The notes: generated by a model from the letters alone, not told the origin. A stretch of DNA of 64,000 nt from Plantactinospora sp040120695 (GCF_040120695.1 NZ_JBEEAC010000002.1:1-64000); one strand, 5' to 3'; shown: positions 52,401 to 61,517, counted from the first letter of the stretch. Translations and numbers: made by a program.

Positions 52401-53169
52401 CTATGTCCGGATCTCGTACTCCAGAGCGGTACGGTTCGCAGGAAGCACCATGCTGGTTGCAACCTCTACTGTTCGCGTTTGAGCGTAGGTCCGACGGATC
52501 ACGGCGAGGACAGGAACGCCCATTGGCAATCGGAGAGATTTGACCTCGTCGGTTGTGGGCATTCGCGCCTGTACAACTTCTTGGACCTTTGTCACCTCGA
52601 CGCCGAGTGAACGTAGCTGCGCCACGTGGCCGCCTGGCCATGGTTCACGACGTGGATCTGCTACCGGTGTTCCAGCAACCATCCCGAGCAGGTAGTACGC
52701 AGTTGTCAGTTGTTGCGGCACGCCGTACGCGCTAGCCAGAAGACAGCGTTCGAGCAGGCTAGTTCCAGGCTCGACCCCGAACATCTCGGCGAGTTCGGGA
52801 GCTGCCGAGACTTCGTGATATTCGGCGTCGACCTGTTCAGCGGGCGGGAGTCGATCACTTCCGGGCTCGGTAACCTCGTCTCCTGGCTGTGGGAGTCGGT
52901 TCAGATAGCGCTCGGGGCCGAGTCGATGTATCGGCAGGTTGGGGCGTGCGTAGGTGCCTCGGCCGTGTTCAGTGACGACTAGGCCCTCACTGCGAAGCAG
53001 GTTGATGGCTTCACGGATGGTTCCTCGGGCGACGCGGAACTCTACGGTCAGCGTGCTTTCGGAGGGGATGAGGGCGCCAGCTGGGATCGCACCTGCGGCG
53101 ATGCGGCGCCGGAGTTCGTTTGCGATGGCACGGTACCGGGGCTGTCTGTGCGGGGCTGGCACGGCCATC
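52401..53169 (-). CDS. GntR-family regulator with UTRA domain
   Basis: 255 residues from ATG 53169; the GTG just upstream at 53172 is an alternative. GntR winged helix (IANELRRRIAAGAIPAGALIPSESTLTVEFRVARGTIREAINLL) and UTRA domain (DAEYHEVSAAPELAEMFGV, TSMVLPANRTALEYEI). Distinct from the other two GntR proteins of the region. Divergent from module B; a likely candidate for controlling the element's transfer or replication genes. Confidence 0.85.
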
Positions 53170-53172
53170 ACC

Positions 53173-53498
53173 GTACCTGTCTGCCGTGTTCTCGTCAGCC
53201 ATCCATCGTCATCGTGGATGTATAGACAAGCTGCCTGGTTGTAGGTACCTTTCTGAGGTGCGGTCGCGGTAGCTGGTCTGGCAAGGGGTTGGCATGCCGT
53301 CACCTCGGCTGCACATCTAGATGCACTGACGCGCTGAACAGTGGTTCGACGCGTCCCCGCGTGTTCCTGAGCTAGGCACGGCGATACCCGACGCCGCCAT
53401 CCCCGGTGGTGCGCCGTGCCGTCATCGGGGCCGGTGGCCGGTTCAGCCTTCCCCGGGAAGCCGGTCAGCGGCCCTCTCAATCGCCCTGCAAGGAGGTC
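53173..53498. other. Divergent regulatory region ahead of module B
   Basis: 326 bp between two divergent genes. TGTATAGACAAG (53219-53230) is an AT-rich site of the GntR-operator style. CATCTAGATG (53314-53323) is a perfect 10-bp palindrome. AAGGAGG at 53490 is the ribosome-binding site of module B's first ORF. Confidence 0.5.
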
Positions 53499-53735
53499 AT
53501 GATGCGTCGTGCTCGCTTACTTGTCTGGCTCGCGTTCTGGCGCTCGCTCTGGCGCCGCACTCGACAAGCAAGGTCGGTGCCCACTGCACGCCGAGTCGTG
53601 GCCCACGCGACTCCTCGGCCTGCTGCGCCGTCCTGGGCAACGGCCCGAACGCGTGAGTACGCCTGCTGGCGTGACGCGCCGTTGCTGACGCTCGGGCAGG
53701 AGTTCCGGGGACATGGCGGCAGGCGGTCCCGGTGA
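53499..53735 (+). CDS. Small basic protein opening module B
   Basis: 78 residues from ATG 53499 (or the ATG at 53502), with AAGGAGG directly upstream. Hydrophobic-basic head RLLVWLAFWRSLWRRTR, then a basic tail ending GHGGRRSR. Its TGA overlaps the next GTG. Module A has a truncated counterpart. Function unknown. Confidence 0.5.
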   Translation: MMRRARLLVWLAFWRSLWRRTRQARSVPTARRVVAHATPRPAAPSWATARTREYACWRDAPLLTLGQEFRGHGGRRSR

Positions 53736-54079
53736 GCGAAGCGCCTAGACATCGCCCTGAGGTAGTTCATCCGCCCTGGTGTGTGCCTCAGCGGTGCGAG
53801 TTCGTAATTCCGCCGCAAATGCAGCACCCGCTTCGCCATCACAAGGGACCAGTGAGGACCTTCGGCGACCGGCGCACCGGCGGCAGCGCCGTCGTGTACC
53901 TGTTCGCTGGGCACGCGGGTCACCCGATGCTCAGGCTTCATGCTGTCGGCCGGTGGCAGGGATCTGGCGGGTCGGTGCTTCGGCTGGCCGACGTGTGGCG
54001 GCTCGCTCGGCATTTGGACGAACTGCTGCACCAAGCGGGATTCACACCGCCACGGGGAGACGACGATGGCCGACCATGA
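53732..54079 (+). CDS. DUF6907-like small AICE protein, module B copy 1
   Basis: 115 residues from GTG 53732. PPWCVPQRCEFVIPP head and VLRLADVWRLARHLDELLHQAGF helix as in the module A protein. Overlaps both neighbours, so the four genes of this module are translated as a chain. Confidence 0.68.
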   Translation: MSEAPRHRPEVVHPPWCVPQRCEFVIPPQMQHPLRHHKGPVRTFGDRRTGGSAVVYLFAGHAGHPMLRLHAVGRWQGSGGSVLRLADVWRLARHLDELLHQAGFTPPRGDDDGRP

Positions 54080-54419
54080 CCAAGGCAAGCATCCACCGTG
54101 TGTGGGGAGCCTACGGCGCGACGTGTGCCCGGTCTGGTGTCAGGGCTGCGCGGCGGCGGACACAAGGCACCGTAGCCGTCTGGCGACCGTCGGCCGGGAG
54201 GGCAGCGGGTGGCTCAGCGTCCAGCTCGTCGCTGATCGGGGGGCGGCGCACGCGCCGCTGTTGAAGATCGATGTCACGCGCTACGGGTCTACCGAAACGG
54301 TGCTGCTCACCTTCGCGCAGACAGGGCGGATGATCGCTGAGATCATGCACCTTCCGCATCCGGTCGGGGCCCGGCAGCTTCGAGAGGATCCGCTGCTTGG
54401 GGACGAGGGCGGTGGCTGA
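54066..54419 (+). CDS. DUF6907-like small AICE protein, module B copy 2
   Basis: 117 residues from ATG 54066. CPVWCQGCAAADTRH, WLSVQLVADRGAAHAPLL and ETVLLTFAQTGRMIAEI. Almost the same as 43291-43647. Confidence 0.68.
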   Translation: MADHDQGKHPPCVGSLRRDVCPVWCQGCAAADTRHRSRLATVGREGSGWLSVQLVADRGAAHAPLLKIDVTRYGSTETVLLTFAQTGRMIAEIMHLPHPVGARQLREDPLLGDEGGG

Positions 54420-54480
54420 CCGGCGCGATAGGTCGACGGCCCGGCAGACGTATCAACGTCTAGGCGGTAGCGTAAGCGGC

Positions 54481-55293
54481 GTGAATTCTCGTGACTGGCG
54501 TCCGCGCTACCTCCAGCTTGCGGAGGAGCTGCGCGCCCGAATCGAGAGTGGCGAGCTTGCCCGGGGTACGGCCATGCCCAGCGAAACGGAGTTGGCCGAC
54601 TCCTCCGGGCTGTCCCGAACCAGCGTGCGCAACGCCATCCGGCAGCTTCGGGAATGGGGCCTGGTACGGGCGGAGCAGGGTCGGGGCACCTACGTGCGGG
54701 CGCCCCGACAACGGGTCCGCCGGCGCAACACCGAGCGGTACCAGTGGGAGAAGGACCGGGTACTGCTCGACGAGGCCGAGCGGCGGCGAACCGGCGGCAC
54801 CGAGCATGACACCGGCCTGACAGTCGATGACCTCAAGTTCCACGCCGAGTACTCCGAGGTGAAGGCAGACGAGGAGATGGCGGGGGCCTTCGGGCTGCGG
54901 GTCGGTGCGCCGCTGCTGCGCCGGGTCTACTGGACCAGTTCCCGGCACGAAACCGCGCCGCTGTCGGCGTCGTACTCCTACCTGCCATATGACCTGGTGA
55001 AGGGGAACAAGCAACTACTGTCCGCCGACTACGAACCCTGGCCCGGCGGCACCCAACATCAGCTCTCCACCGTCGGTATCGAGCTGGACCGGATCGAGGA
55101 GGTCGTACAGGCCCGGCCGCCGCTGCCGGACGAGGCGGAACTACTCGACATTGAGGCCGGGGTCGCCGTCCTGGACGTGCGCAAGACGTCGTACGACATC
55201 CGGGATCGCGTGGTAGAGATCGCGGACATCGTTTTTCCTGGTGACCGGACGGAACTCTGCTTCACGACGAAGCTGAAGCGGTGGAACGCTTGA
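54481..55293 (+). CDS. GntR-family regulator with UTRA domain, module B
   Basis: 270 residues from GTG 54481. Same winged helix and UTRA layout as the module A copy, with few substitutions (for example REWGLVRA for RDWGLVRA). A TAGCGT hexamer again lies just upstream. Two near-identical regulators in adjacent elements could cross-repress. Confidence 0.85.
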   Translation: MNSRDWRPRYLQLAEELRARIESGELARGTAMPSETELADSSGLSRTSVRNAIRQLREWGLVRAEQGRGTYVRAPRQRVRRRNTERYQWEKDRVLLDEAERRRTGGTEHDTGLTVDDLKFHAEYSEVKADEEMAGAFGLRVGAPLLRRVYWTSSRHETAPLSASYSYLPYDLVKGNKQLLSADYEPWPGGTQHQLSTVGIELDRIEEVVQARPPLPDEAELLDIEAGVAVLDVRKTSYDIRDRVVEIADIVFPGDRTELCFTTKLKRWNA

Positions 55294-56069
55294 GCCGACT
55301 CGTCTCGGTCGTCACGCCGGTTCACTGGCCCAGCGTCGGCTACCTCGCCGACGCCTACGGGTCGTTGGTCGGGCAGAAGATGCCGGACGGGTGGGATTGG
55401 CAGTGGCTCGTCCAGGAGGACGGGCAGGACGGGCTACTGCTCGACCAACTCCCCGACGATCCCCGAATCCTGCCCGGCAGCGGCCGTCCCGGCGGCCCAG
55501 GTGTCGCCCGAACCCTCGCCCTGGCACGGGCGGAAGGCGAATTCGTCAAGGTCCTCGACGCCGACGACCAACTCACCCCGGGCGCGCTCGCCCGGGACAT
55601 CGCCACGCTCACCGACAATCCGCGCCTCGGCTGGGTCACGTCACGGGTCCTGGACCTGCATCCCGACGGGTCAACCCACGGATGGGACAAGGACCCACCC
55701 GACGGACCGATCAGCCGCGGTGCTGTCCTCGCCTTCTGGAAGGCCAACGACTACCGGGCACCTGTACACCCGGCGACCCTGTGCATGCGCCGGGATCTCC
55801 TCCTAGCCCTGGGCGGCTGGATGGCCCTACCCGCCTCCGAGGACACCGGCCTACTCATCGCGGCCAACGTCGTCAGTGACGGCTACTTCATCTCCGAACC
55901 CGGCCTGCTCTACCGCAAGTGGCCCGGCCAGATGACCGGCCAAGCCGCACACCGCGACCCGGCCGAACACACCGCACGAATGCGGATCATCGAAGCACGG
56001 GCCGAAGCCCTGCGGTCGCTCCTGTCGGCCTCGCCGTCGTCGTCCGCTTCGGGCCTGCCAACTTCCTGA
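55281..56069 (+). CDS. GT2-like glycosyltransferase in the AICE regulatory operon
   Basis: 262 residues from GTG 55281, overlapping GntR by 13 bp. GT-A features: LVSVVTPVHWPSVGYLADAYGSL, WQWLVQEDGQDG, ARAEGEFVKVLDADDQLTPGAL with the metal-binding DADD, and LLLALGGWMALPASEDTGLLIA. No transmembrane helix. An intact glycosyltransferase inside the regulatory operon of an AICE is unexpected. Acceptor unknown. Confidence 0.8.
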   Translation: MERLSRLVSVVTPVHWPSVGYLADAYGSLVGQKMPDGWDWQWLVQEDGQDGLLLDQLPDDPRILPGSGRPGGPGVARTLALARAEGEFVKVLDADDQLTPGALARDIATLTDNPRLGWVTSRVLDLHPDGSTHGWDKDPPDGPISRGAVLAFWKANDYRAPVHPATLCMRRDLLLALGGWMALPASEDTGLLIAANVVSDGYFISEPGLLYRKWPGQMTGQAAHRDPAEHTARMRIIEARAEALRSLLSASPSSSASGLPTS

Positions 56070-56156
56070 CGTTCCCGCCTCCGCCGGGCTCGGCATCCCT
56101 CGGCGCGCGCCCGTAGGGGACTTTCTGCTCAAAGCAGACGACTTCCGATCGACTTG

Positions 56157-56229
56157 TTGACTTGTCTGCCAAGTCGCCATACCTTCGAAGCTCATACATG
56201 GCAGCCAAGTTGATTGGTTGGCAGACAAG
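56157..56229 (+). promoter_or_regulatory. Promoter with paired inverted operators ahead of the Pra-like gene
   Basis: -35 TTGACT (56157-56162), 17-bp spacer, -10 TACCTT (56180-56185). ACTTGTCTGCCAAGT (56160-56174) overlaps the spacer as an inverted repeat. CTTGTCTGCC (56161-56170) recurs inverted as GGCAGACAAG at 56220-56229. A GntR-type repressor could loop or block this promoter. Confidence 0.6.
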
Positions 56230-56246
56230 CTTCGGAGGTCTGGGCG

Positions 56247-56651
56247 ATGGCTCTGCGTGGTGGGACCCGGTTCGCGGTCCGGTGTGAGGACGTGTTCCCG
56301 GCGGGGTGCGCGTTGGTGCCCGAGTCGCTGGGTGAGGTGGAGGACTACGACGAGAAAACCGGCCGGCGGTCCCCGGCAAAGGACAAGGTGACGGGTCAGC
56401 GGGTGTGGCAGGTCCGGGTGATGGACCTCGACCCGGAGTTGGGCAAGCGGTCGCGAGAGACGACGGTCAAGATCTCGGCCGACGTCCAGCCGGTGCCGCC
56501 GACGGGCGTGCCGTTCGAGGCGGTGGAGTTCGACGGCATGACCGTCACGCCGTACGTGACGAACAACAACCGGATGGCGTACTCGCTGCGGGCCACCGGG
56601 ATGCGCGCTCCGGCCGGCGTCACCCGTGACTCATCGTTGGCGGCGGCCTGA
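56247..56651 (+). CDS. Pra-like activator of replication, integration and excision
   Basis: 134 residues from ATG 56247, with GGAGG 8 bp upstream. RFAVRCEDVFPAGCALVPES, VWQVRVMDLDPELGK, FEAVEFDGMTVTPYV and AYSLRATGM match the pSAM2 Pra family found ahead of tra and rep in AICEs. In pSAM2, Pra switches on replication and excision and is repressed by KorSA (GntR). The same logic is likely here. Confidence 0.8.
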   Translation: MALRGGTRFAVRCEDVFPAGCALVPESLGEVEDYDEKTGRRSPAKDKVTGQRVWQVRVMDLDPELGKRSRETTVKISADVQPVPPTGVPFEAVEFDGMTVTPYVTNNNRMAYSLRATGMRAPAGVTRDSSLAAA

Positions 56652-56725
56652 CCGCTGCTGGGTGGGCGGGGCTGTCTGGTCTTGGCGGACGGCAGCCCCG
56701 CCCTCTTTGCCAAATCCCCCTGCTC

Positions 56726-56929
56726 GTGATGAGAGAGGTCTTTGACGTGTCCAAGCGTAGGCGCCGTACGGCTCAGGTGCGGTCGCGGTGTGGTGTGTGT
56801 CAGTCCCGGTTCGACCCGACCGATAGCACGGACGGCCGTTGCCCGTTGTGCGCGGATCAGCTCGTTCTGCCGCTGCCGGCGGTCCGGGACGCGTCGGGCC
56901 GGTTTGTGTCCCTGCGGGGTGTCCGATGA
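56726..56929 (+). CDS. Small zinc-ribbon-like protein
   Basis: 67 residues from GTG/ATG 56726-56731 (or GTG 56747). CGVCQSRFDPTDSTDGRCPLC is a CxxC-x15-CxxC zinc-ribbon pattern. Its TGA overlaps the ATG of the transfer ATPase. Common companion of AICE tra genes; role unknown. Confidence 0.6.
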   Translation: MMREVFDVSKRRRRTAQVRSRCGVCQSRFDPTDSTDGRCPLCADQLVLPLPAVRDASGRFVSLRGVR

Positions 56930-58560
56930 TCGGGCGGCCTCGGGGTGAAGTGGTGATGACGTCGGCCGGGGACCTGATGGTGATCCGGCCCAAGCGGCTC
57001 GAACTTCCGTTGTGGCTGGTGATTCCCGGCCTGCTGCTGCGCTGGGGCTGGCGGGCGCTGTGGTGGTGCCTACGCCACCCGGTCGCCACCGCGTCGACGG
57101 TGTTGCTTCTCGCCGTGTGCCTCGACTACGGCTGGCAAGGTCTCGTCACCCTGCTGGTCCTGATCGGCGGGGTGTCGGCGGTGTGGCGGTGGCGGCACGA
57201 AGCATCGTGGTGGACCTGGTTCGCCGGTCCGCTGCTCGGCTGGTTCCGCCGGGTGACCGTCTACCGCCGGGTGTGGCGTGAAGCTATGACCCTGTGCGGG
57301 CTGGCCGAACGATTCGATCATCAAACGGTCCTGCCCCGGCTGTTGTCGGTGCGCTCTGATCCGGCGTTGGACGTGCTGGCGGTCCGGATGGTGCGCGGTC
57401 AGACGCCGGAGGACTTCCAGCGAGTCACGTCGAACCTGGCCTACGCGTTCGGGCGTCGGCATGCCCGGGTGTACTCCGAGCATCCCGACGATCGCCCTAC
57501 CCGCTCGGGGCGGTGGGCGTGGCTGCTCCGCGCGGTTGATGCCGTCCGGTTCCGCGACCGGCCCAGCGTCGTCTATGTGGTCCTGGTCCGCACTGACGCG
57601 CTCCGCGCTGTCGTTCCGCCGTTCGACGTCCCGGCGGCGCCGGACTTCACCGCGCTGCCACTGGCCAGGCGGGATGACCTGAGTACCTGGTGCCTGCACC
57701 TGCTGGCGACTCACGTCCTGGTCGGCGGCGCCACCCGGCGCGGCAAGGGCTCGGTGCTGTGGTCCCTCGTCCGGGCACTCGGCGGCGGGGTCGCCTCTGG
57801 CCTGGTGCGGCTCTGGGTCATCGACCCGAAGGGCGGGATGGAGTTCGCCATGGGGCGGCCGATGTTCGCCCGGTTTGCCTGCAAGTCGTTCGAGGCAATG
57901 GCCGACCTCCTGGACGAAGCCGTCACCGTCATGCGGGAACGGCAGGCCAGGCTTGCCGGCGCTGTCCGGGTCCACACTCCGACCGTCGCCGACCCCCTGG
58001 TCGTGGTCGTCATCGACGAGATGGCCGCGCTGACCGCCTACCTCCAGGACGTCGAGCTGCGCAAGCGGATCGCCGCGTCGTTGGGGCTGCTGCTGTCGCA
58101 GGGTGCCGGGGTCGGCGTCCTGGTCGTGGCGGCGTTGCAGGACCCACGCAAGGAAGTCCTGCCGTTCCGGGACCTCTTCCCCACCCGCATCGCGCTCGGC
58201 CTTACCGAAGCGTCGCAGGTCGACATGGTGCTCGGCGACGGTGCCCGGGACCGGGGCGCGCTGGCCGACCAGATGCCGCGCTGGGCCAAGGGCGTCGGGT
58301 ACGTCATCCTCGACGGCACCCCGGAACCGGCCCGGGTCCGGTTCTCCTACATTTCCGACGACGAGATCCGGACCATGGCCGAGCGCTTTCCTGCTCCGGT
58401 CGACGCGGCGGACATCCTGGCCCAGGTCGGCCGTGAAACCGCCCCCGAACCCGCCCGGCCATCCCTGCCCCGACAGCGCTCCTCCGGCCCGCTGCTGCCC
58501 GACGCGCTCCTCAACCTCCTCGGGCAGGACCCGGACAAGGACGGGGGTGAGCAGGCGTGA
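56926..58560 (+). CDS. FtsK/SpoIIIE-type conjugative transfer ATPase (TraB-like)
   Basis: 544 residues from ATG 56926. Two N-terminal hydrophobic segments (LWLVIPGLLLRWGWRALWW, ASTVLLLAVCLDYGW). The motor has Walker A GGATRRGKGS, WVIDPKGGMEF, Walker B VVVVIDEMAAL and FRDLFPTRIALGL. In Streptomyces-type conjugation a single hexameric TraB moves double-stranded DNA between cells. Overlaps neighbours on both sides. Confidence 0.9.
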   Translation: MIGRPRGEVVMTSAGDLMVIRPKRLELPLWLVIPGLLLRWGWRALWWCLRHPVATASTVLLLAVCLDYGWQGLVTLLVLIGGVSAVWRWRHEASWWTWFAGPLLGWFRRVTVYRRVWREAMTLCGLAERFDHQTVLPRLLSVRSDPALDVLAVRMVRGQTPEDFQRVTSNLAYAFGRRHARVYSEHPDDRPTRSGRWAWLLRAVDAVRFRDRPSVVYVVLVRTDALRAVVPPFDVPAAPDFTALPLARRDDLSTWCLHLLATHVLVGGATRRGKGSVLWSLVRALGGGVASGLVRLWVIDPKGGMEFAMGRPMFARFACKSFEAMADLLDEAVTVMRERQARLAGAVRVHTPTVADPLVVVVIDEMAALTAYLQDVELRKRIAASLGLLLSQGAGVGVLVVAALQDPRKEVLPFRDLFPTRIALGLTEASQVDMVLGDGARDRGALADQMPRWAKGVGYVILDGTPEPARVRFSYISDDEIRTMAERFPAPVDAADILAQVGRETAPEPARPSLPRQRSSGPLLPDALLNLLGQDPDKDGGEQA

Positions 58561-58817
58561 CCGAGCCGACCGGACGGCGGTTCTACCGCCTCCGCACCCC
58601 GAGCGAGACCGGGCAGAGCACGGCCGTATCGGTACGCGTCGACCCGGACCGGCCGGACCCGTACCCCGTCTACCTCGCCGTAGGCGCCGGCCGCCGCCGC
58701 ATGTACCTCACGCCCGATGAGGCGTGGGCGCTGTGGCGCTGCCTGTCCGAAGCCGTGGCCACCCTCGGCGACCCGCCCGACAACATCCGCACCACCATCC
58801 GACCGGCCCGGAGGTGA
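58557..58817 (+). CDS. Small AICE protein
   Basis: 86 residues from GTG 58557, overlapping the transfer ATPase stop by 4 bp. VSVRVDPDRPDPYPVYLAVGAGRRRMYLTPDEAWALWRCL suggests a small beta-alpha domain. Position between tra and rep is typical of spread-type genes. Function unknown. Confidence 0.6.
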   Translation: MTEPTGRRFYRLRTPSETGQSTAVSVRVDPDRPDPYPVYLAVGAGRRRMYLTPDEAWALWRCLSEAVATLGDPPDNIRTTIRPARR

Positions 58818-58823
58818 CCAGCC

Positions 58824-59012
58824 ATGACACCCCTCGACCGCATCGCGGCTGCGTTCCGCCGGCCGCTACGCATCCGACTCACCGCGCCACCCGACAAGGC
58901 GGCGGCTGCCCTGCGCGGCCTGGCTGCCTTCATCCACCACCGCACCGAACTGCGGTACCGGCGCATCCGCATCGACCTGACCATCCGGCCCGACGAGGAG
59001 GGCAACCGATGA
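58824..59012 (+). CDS. Small AICE protein
   Basis: 62 residues from ATG 58824. Basic, with AAAALRGLAAFIHHRTELRYRRIRIDLTIR. Its TGA overlaps the next ATG (ATGA). Function unknown. Confidence 0.5.
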   Translation: MTPLDRIAAAFRRPLRIRLTAPPDKAAAALRGLAAFIHHRTELRYRRIRIDLTIRPDEEGNR

Positions 59013-59194
59013 ACTCGTGCACCCTCCACCCCGGCGAGCCGGCCTGTGACCGGCTGGGCCTGATCGAGATCGAGCACGGGACCAGCGCCCGTGCCTGGAC
59101 CTGCGAGAACCATGCCATCCGCGCCATCTGGACCATCGACGGTGCCCACGTCGTCCGGGATCTGCGCACCGAGCGGACGGGGGCGGGCCGATGA
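59009..59194 (+). CDS. Small Cys/His-containing AICE protein
   Basis: 61 residues from ATG 59009. CTLHPGEPACDRLG and WTCENHAIRAIWTIDGAHV contain spaced Cys and His that could bind a metal. Overlaps the genes on both sides. Confidence 0.5.
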   Translation: MNSCTLHPGEPACDRLGLIEIEHGTSARAWTCENHAIRAIWTIDGAHVVRDLRTERTGAGR

Positions 59195-59763
59195 TGCGGG
59201 TACGCCTCGAAGCCGCTGCCCGGCTGCTGATCCTGCTCGCCATCGGCGGGATGGCCGGCGCTGCCGCGTTCACTCATGTGCATGACCTGACCGTCGCGCA
59301 CGGTCAACCCGACTGGATCGGCTGGGCCAACGCGGTTGCCGTCGAGCTGATGGCCATCTACCTCGGCCTGGAGATCCGCGCCCGGCGTCGCGCTGGTCGT
59401 CCGGTCGGGTTCGTCGCCGTGCTCCTGGTCGGCTTCGCCATCCTCTCCCTCGCCGCCCAGGTCGCCGAAGCCGAACCGTCGGTCTGGGGCTGGATCGTGG
59501 CCGCCGTTCCCTCCCTCGCCTTCCTCGCCCTGGTCAAAGTCGTCCTGTCCAGCGCACCCGCCACCATCGCGGCCACCGACGACCAAGCGCCGGCCGCCGT
59601 CGACGATTCCGACCCGGAACCCGTCGCCGTCGACCTCGAACCGGTCCAGGACCGCACGCCGATCGTTTACGCCCCGGTACCGGCATCGCGGCCGGGATCG
59701 TCGACGGTGCTGCCTCCGCTCGGCGTCGTCCACCCCACCCGTTCCGCCGGGGTCGCCCGATGA
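59191..59763 (+). CDS. DUF2637 membrane protein (spread/transfer-associated)
   Basis: 190 residues from ATG 59191. About four hydrophobic segments (LLILLAIGGMAGAAAFTHVHDL, WIGWANAVAVELMAIYLGL, FVAVLLVGFAILSLAAQVAEAE, WGWIVAAVPSLAFLALVKVVL) then a Pro/Asp-rich cytoplasmic tail. This is the DUF2637 layout often found with SpdB-type spread functions ahead of rep in AICEs. Confidence 0.8.
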   Translation: MMRVRLEAAARLLILLAIGGMAGAAAFTHVHDLTVAHGQPDWIGWANAVAVELMAIYLGLEIRARRRAGRPVGFVAVLLVGFAILSLAAQVAEAEPSVWGWIVAAVPSLAFLALVKVVLSSAPATIAATDDQAPAAVDDSDPEPVAVDLEPVQDRTPIVYAPVPASRPGSSTVLPPLGVVHPTRSAGVAR

Positions 59764-61517
59764 CGGCACCGACCCTTCCCGGCCTCGACCCGTCCGCCCC
59801 GACTCCGGAGCAACCTCGGCCGGGGTCGCGGGCGGCACGGATGGGCCTACCCCGCGCCGTCGACGTCCTCAAAGACGTCGCCACCGAATTCGGCGTCTGC
59901 ATCCGCCCCCTCGCCATGCGCCGCACCGACCTGAACACCGGGCAGACCGAGGTCATCGACCTGCCCTGCGGCGCGACCCGGGAGGACAAGTGCCCGGCCT
60001 GCGCGAAGAAGAACCGCCGACTACGCCAGGCGCAGATCCGGGAGGGCTGGCACCGCTCGGACGAACCCCTACCCGGCCCGGAACCCGCGACCGACGAGCA
60101 GAAGGCGCTGATCGTGCTGCGGGCGCACCTGGAGTACGGCCGCGACGAGGCGGCCCGCGCCTCCGAGTGGGAGCAGGTCGAAGACCTCGACGAGGCCATC
60201 CGCGAGGTGGAAGAGGCGATCACGGCCGAAGGGCTACGCGGCCGGGTCGGTCCGCCCCACCAGTCCGGCGACGACGGCCAGGGCGACGAGGACACCGGCC
60301 GGCGGCGCAAGCGATCGACCAAGCGGCGGCAGGACGCACCCGACCTACCCCGCCGCAAGGTCGAGCGCCGAACGGTCGGCAAGGTCTACACCGCCCCGGA
60401 CGGCTCGACCTACCGGCCGTCGATGTGGCTGACCCTGACCCTCGACTCGTACGGGCCGGTGCTGTCCGACGGCACTCCGGTCAACCCCGACCGGTACGAC
60501 TACCGCCGGGCAGCCTGGGATGCCGTTCACTTCCCCCGACTCCTCGACCGGTTCTGGCAGAACCTCCGGCGCTGCGAGGGCTGGAACGTCCAATACGCCG
60601 GCTGCGTCGAGCCGCAACGCCGACTCGCCCCACACGCGCACTTCGCCATCCGGGGCACCATCCCGCGTGACGTGCTGCGCACCGTGGCGGCGGCCACCTA
60701 CCACCAGGTGTGGTGGCCGTCCGTCGACGTACAGCTCTACACCCGCGACCGTCCGCCGGTCTGGCACGAGCAGGCGGCGGCCTGGGTCGACCCCGACACC
60801 CGGCAACCGTTGACCACCTGGACGGAAGCGCTCGACGCCATCGACCAGGACCCCGACGCCGAACCCGTTCACGTCGTCCGCTTCGGCAAGCAGGTCGACG
60901 CACGCGGCGTCATGCCCGGCACCGACGATGCCGCCCGGACGATCCGATACATCACGAAGTACATCACCAAGGCCACCGGCGACTGCCACAAGATCGCCAC
61001 CGAGCGGCAGCAACGCCACCTCGACCGGCTCTGGCAGCAACTCCAGATCACCCCGTGCACCGACCGTTGCGCCAACTGGCTGCTCTACGGCGTCCAGCCG
61101 AAGAAGGCGCACGCCAAGCTCAAGCCCGGCCGGTGCAAGGGCAAGGTGCATCAGCGGGAAACCCTCGGCATCGGCGGCCGGCGCATCCTCATCTCCCGTG
61201 ACTGGTCCGGCAAGACCCTCGCCGATCACAAGCACAATGCCCACGCCTGGGTGAAAGCGCTCCTCGGCGTCACCACCGACCTTGCCGGCGTCGACGACGC
61301 CCAGGGCGCCACCACCAAACCGGTACGCCACGCGTGGGAACTGGCCCGGCCCGACGATCCGGACGTCGGCCCGATGGCACACCGACTCATGCGCGCCATC
61401 TCCGAACGCGCCCGATGGCGTACCGAACTCCTCGCCGCGAAGGACCGGGCGGCCCAGGGAACGGTGCCCGACCTTTCGGCAACCGCAGTAAGCACAACGG
61501 CAAACGGGGAGGCGTGA
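59760..61517 (+). CDS. RepSA-type replication initiator
   Basis: 585 residues from ATG 59760. An N-terminal zinc-binding segment (CGATREDKCPACAKKNRRLRQAQ), then the HUH-type motif LAPHAHFAIRG, and the Tyr-containing RYITKYITKATGD. These are the rolling-circle initiator signatures of pSAM2 RepSA. It should nick the element's double-strand origin, not located here. Confidence 0.88.
   Translation: MTAPTLPGLDPSAPTPEQPRPGSRAARMGLPRAVDVLKDVATEFGVCIRPLAMRRTDLNTGQTEVIDLPCGATREDKCPACAKKNRRLRQAQIREGWHRSDEPLPGPEPATDEQKALIVLRAHLEYGRDEAARASEWEQVEDLDEAIREVEEAITAEGLRGRVGPPHQSGDDGQGDEDTGRRRKRSTKRRQDAPDLPRRKVERRTVGKVYTAPDGSTYRPSMWLTLTLDSYGPVLSDGTPVNPDRYDYRRAAWDAVHFPRLLDRFWQNLRRCEGWNVQYAGCVEPQRRLAPHAHFAIRGTIPRDVLRTVAAATYHQVWWPSVDVQLYTRDRPPVWHEQAAAWVDPDTRQPLTTWTEALDAIDQDPDAEPVHVVRFGKQVDARGVMPGTDDAARTIRYITKYITKATGDCHKIATERQQRHLDRLWQQLQITPCTDRCANWLLYGVQPKKAHAKLKPGRCKGKVHQRETLGIGGRRILISRDWSGKTLADHKHNAHAWVKALLGVTTDLAGVDDAQGATTKPVRHAWELARPDDPDVGPMAHRLMRAISERARWRTELLAAKDRAAQGTVPDLSATAVSTTANGEA

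Noticed and set aside
51862..52641. 259-codon minus-strand frame right of vsr
   Set aside because: It overlaps the GntR gene, has Arg/Ser/Pro-rich unnatural composition and no ribosome-binding site or domain.
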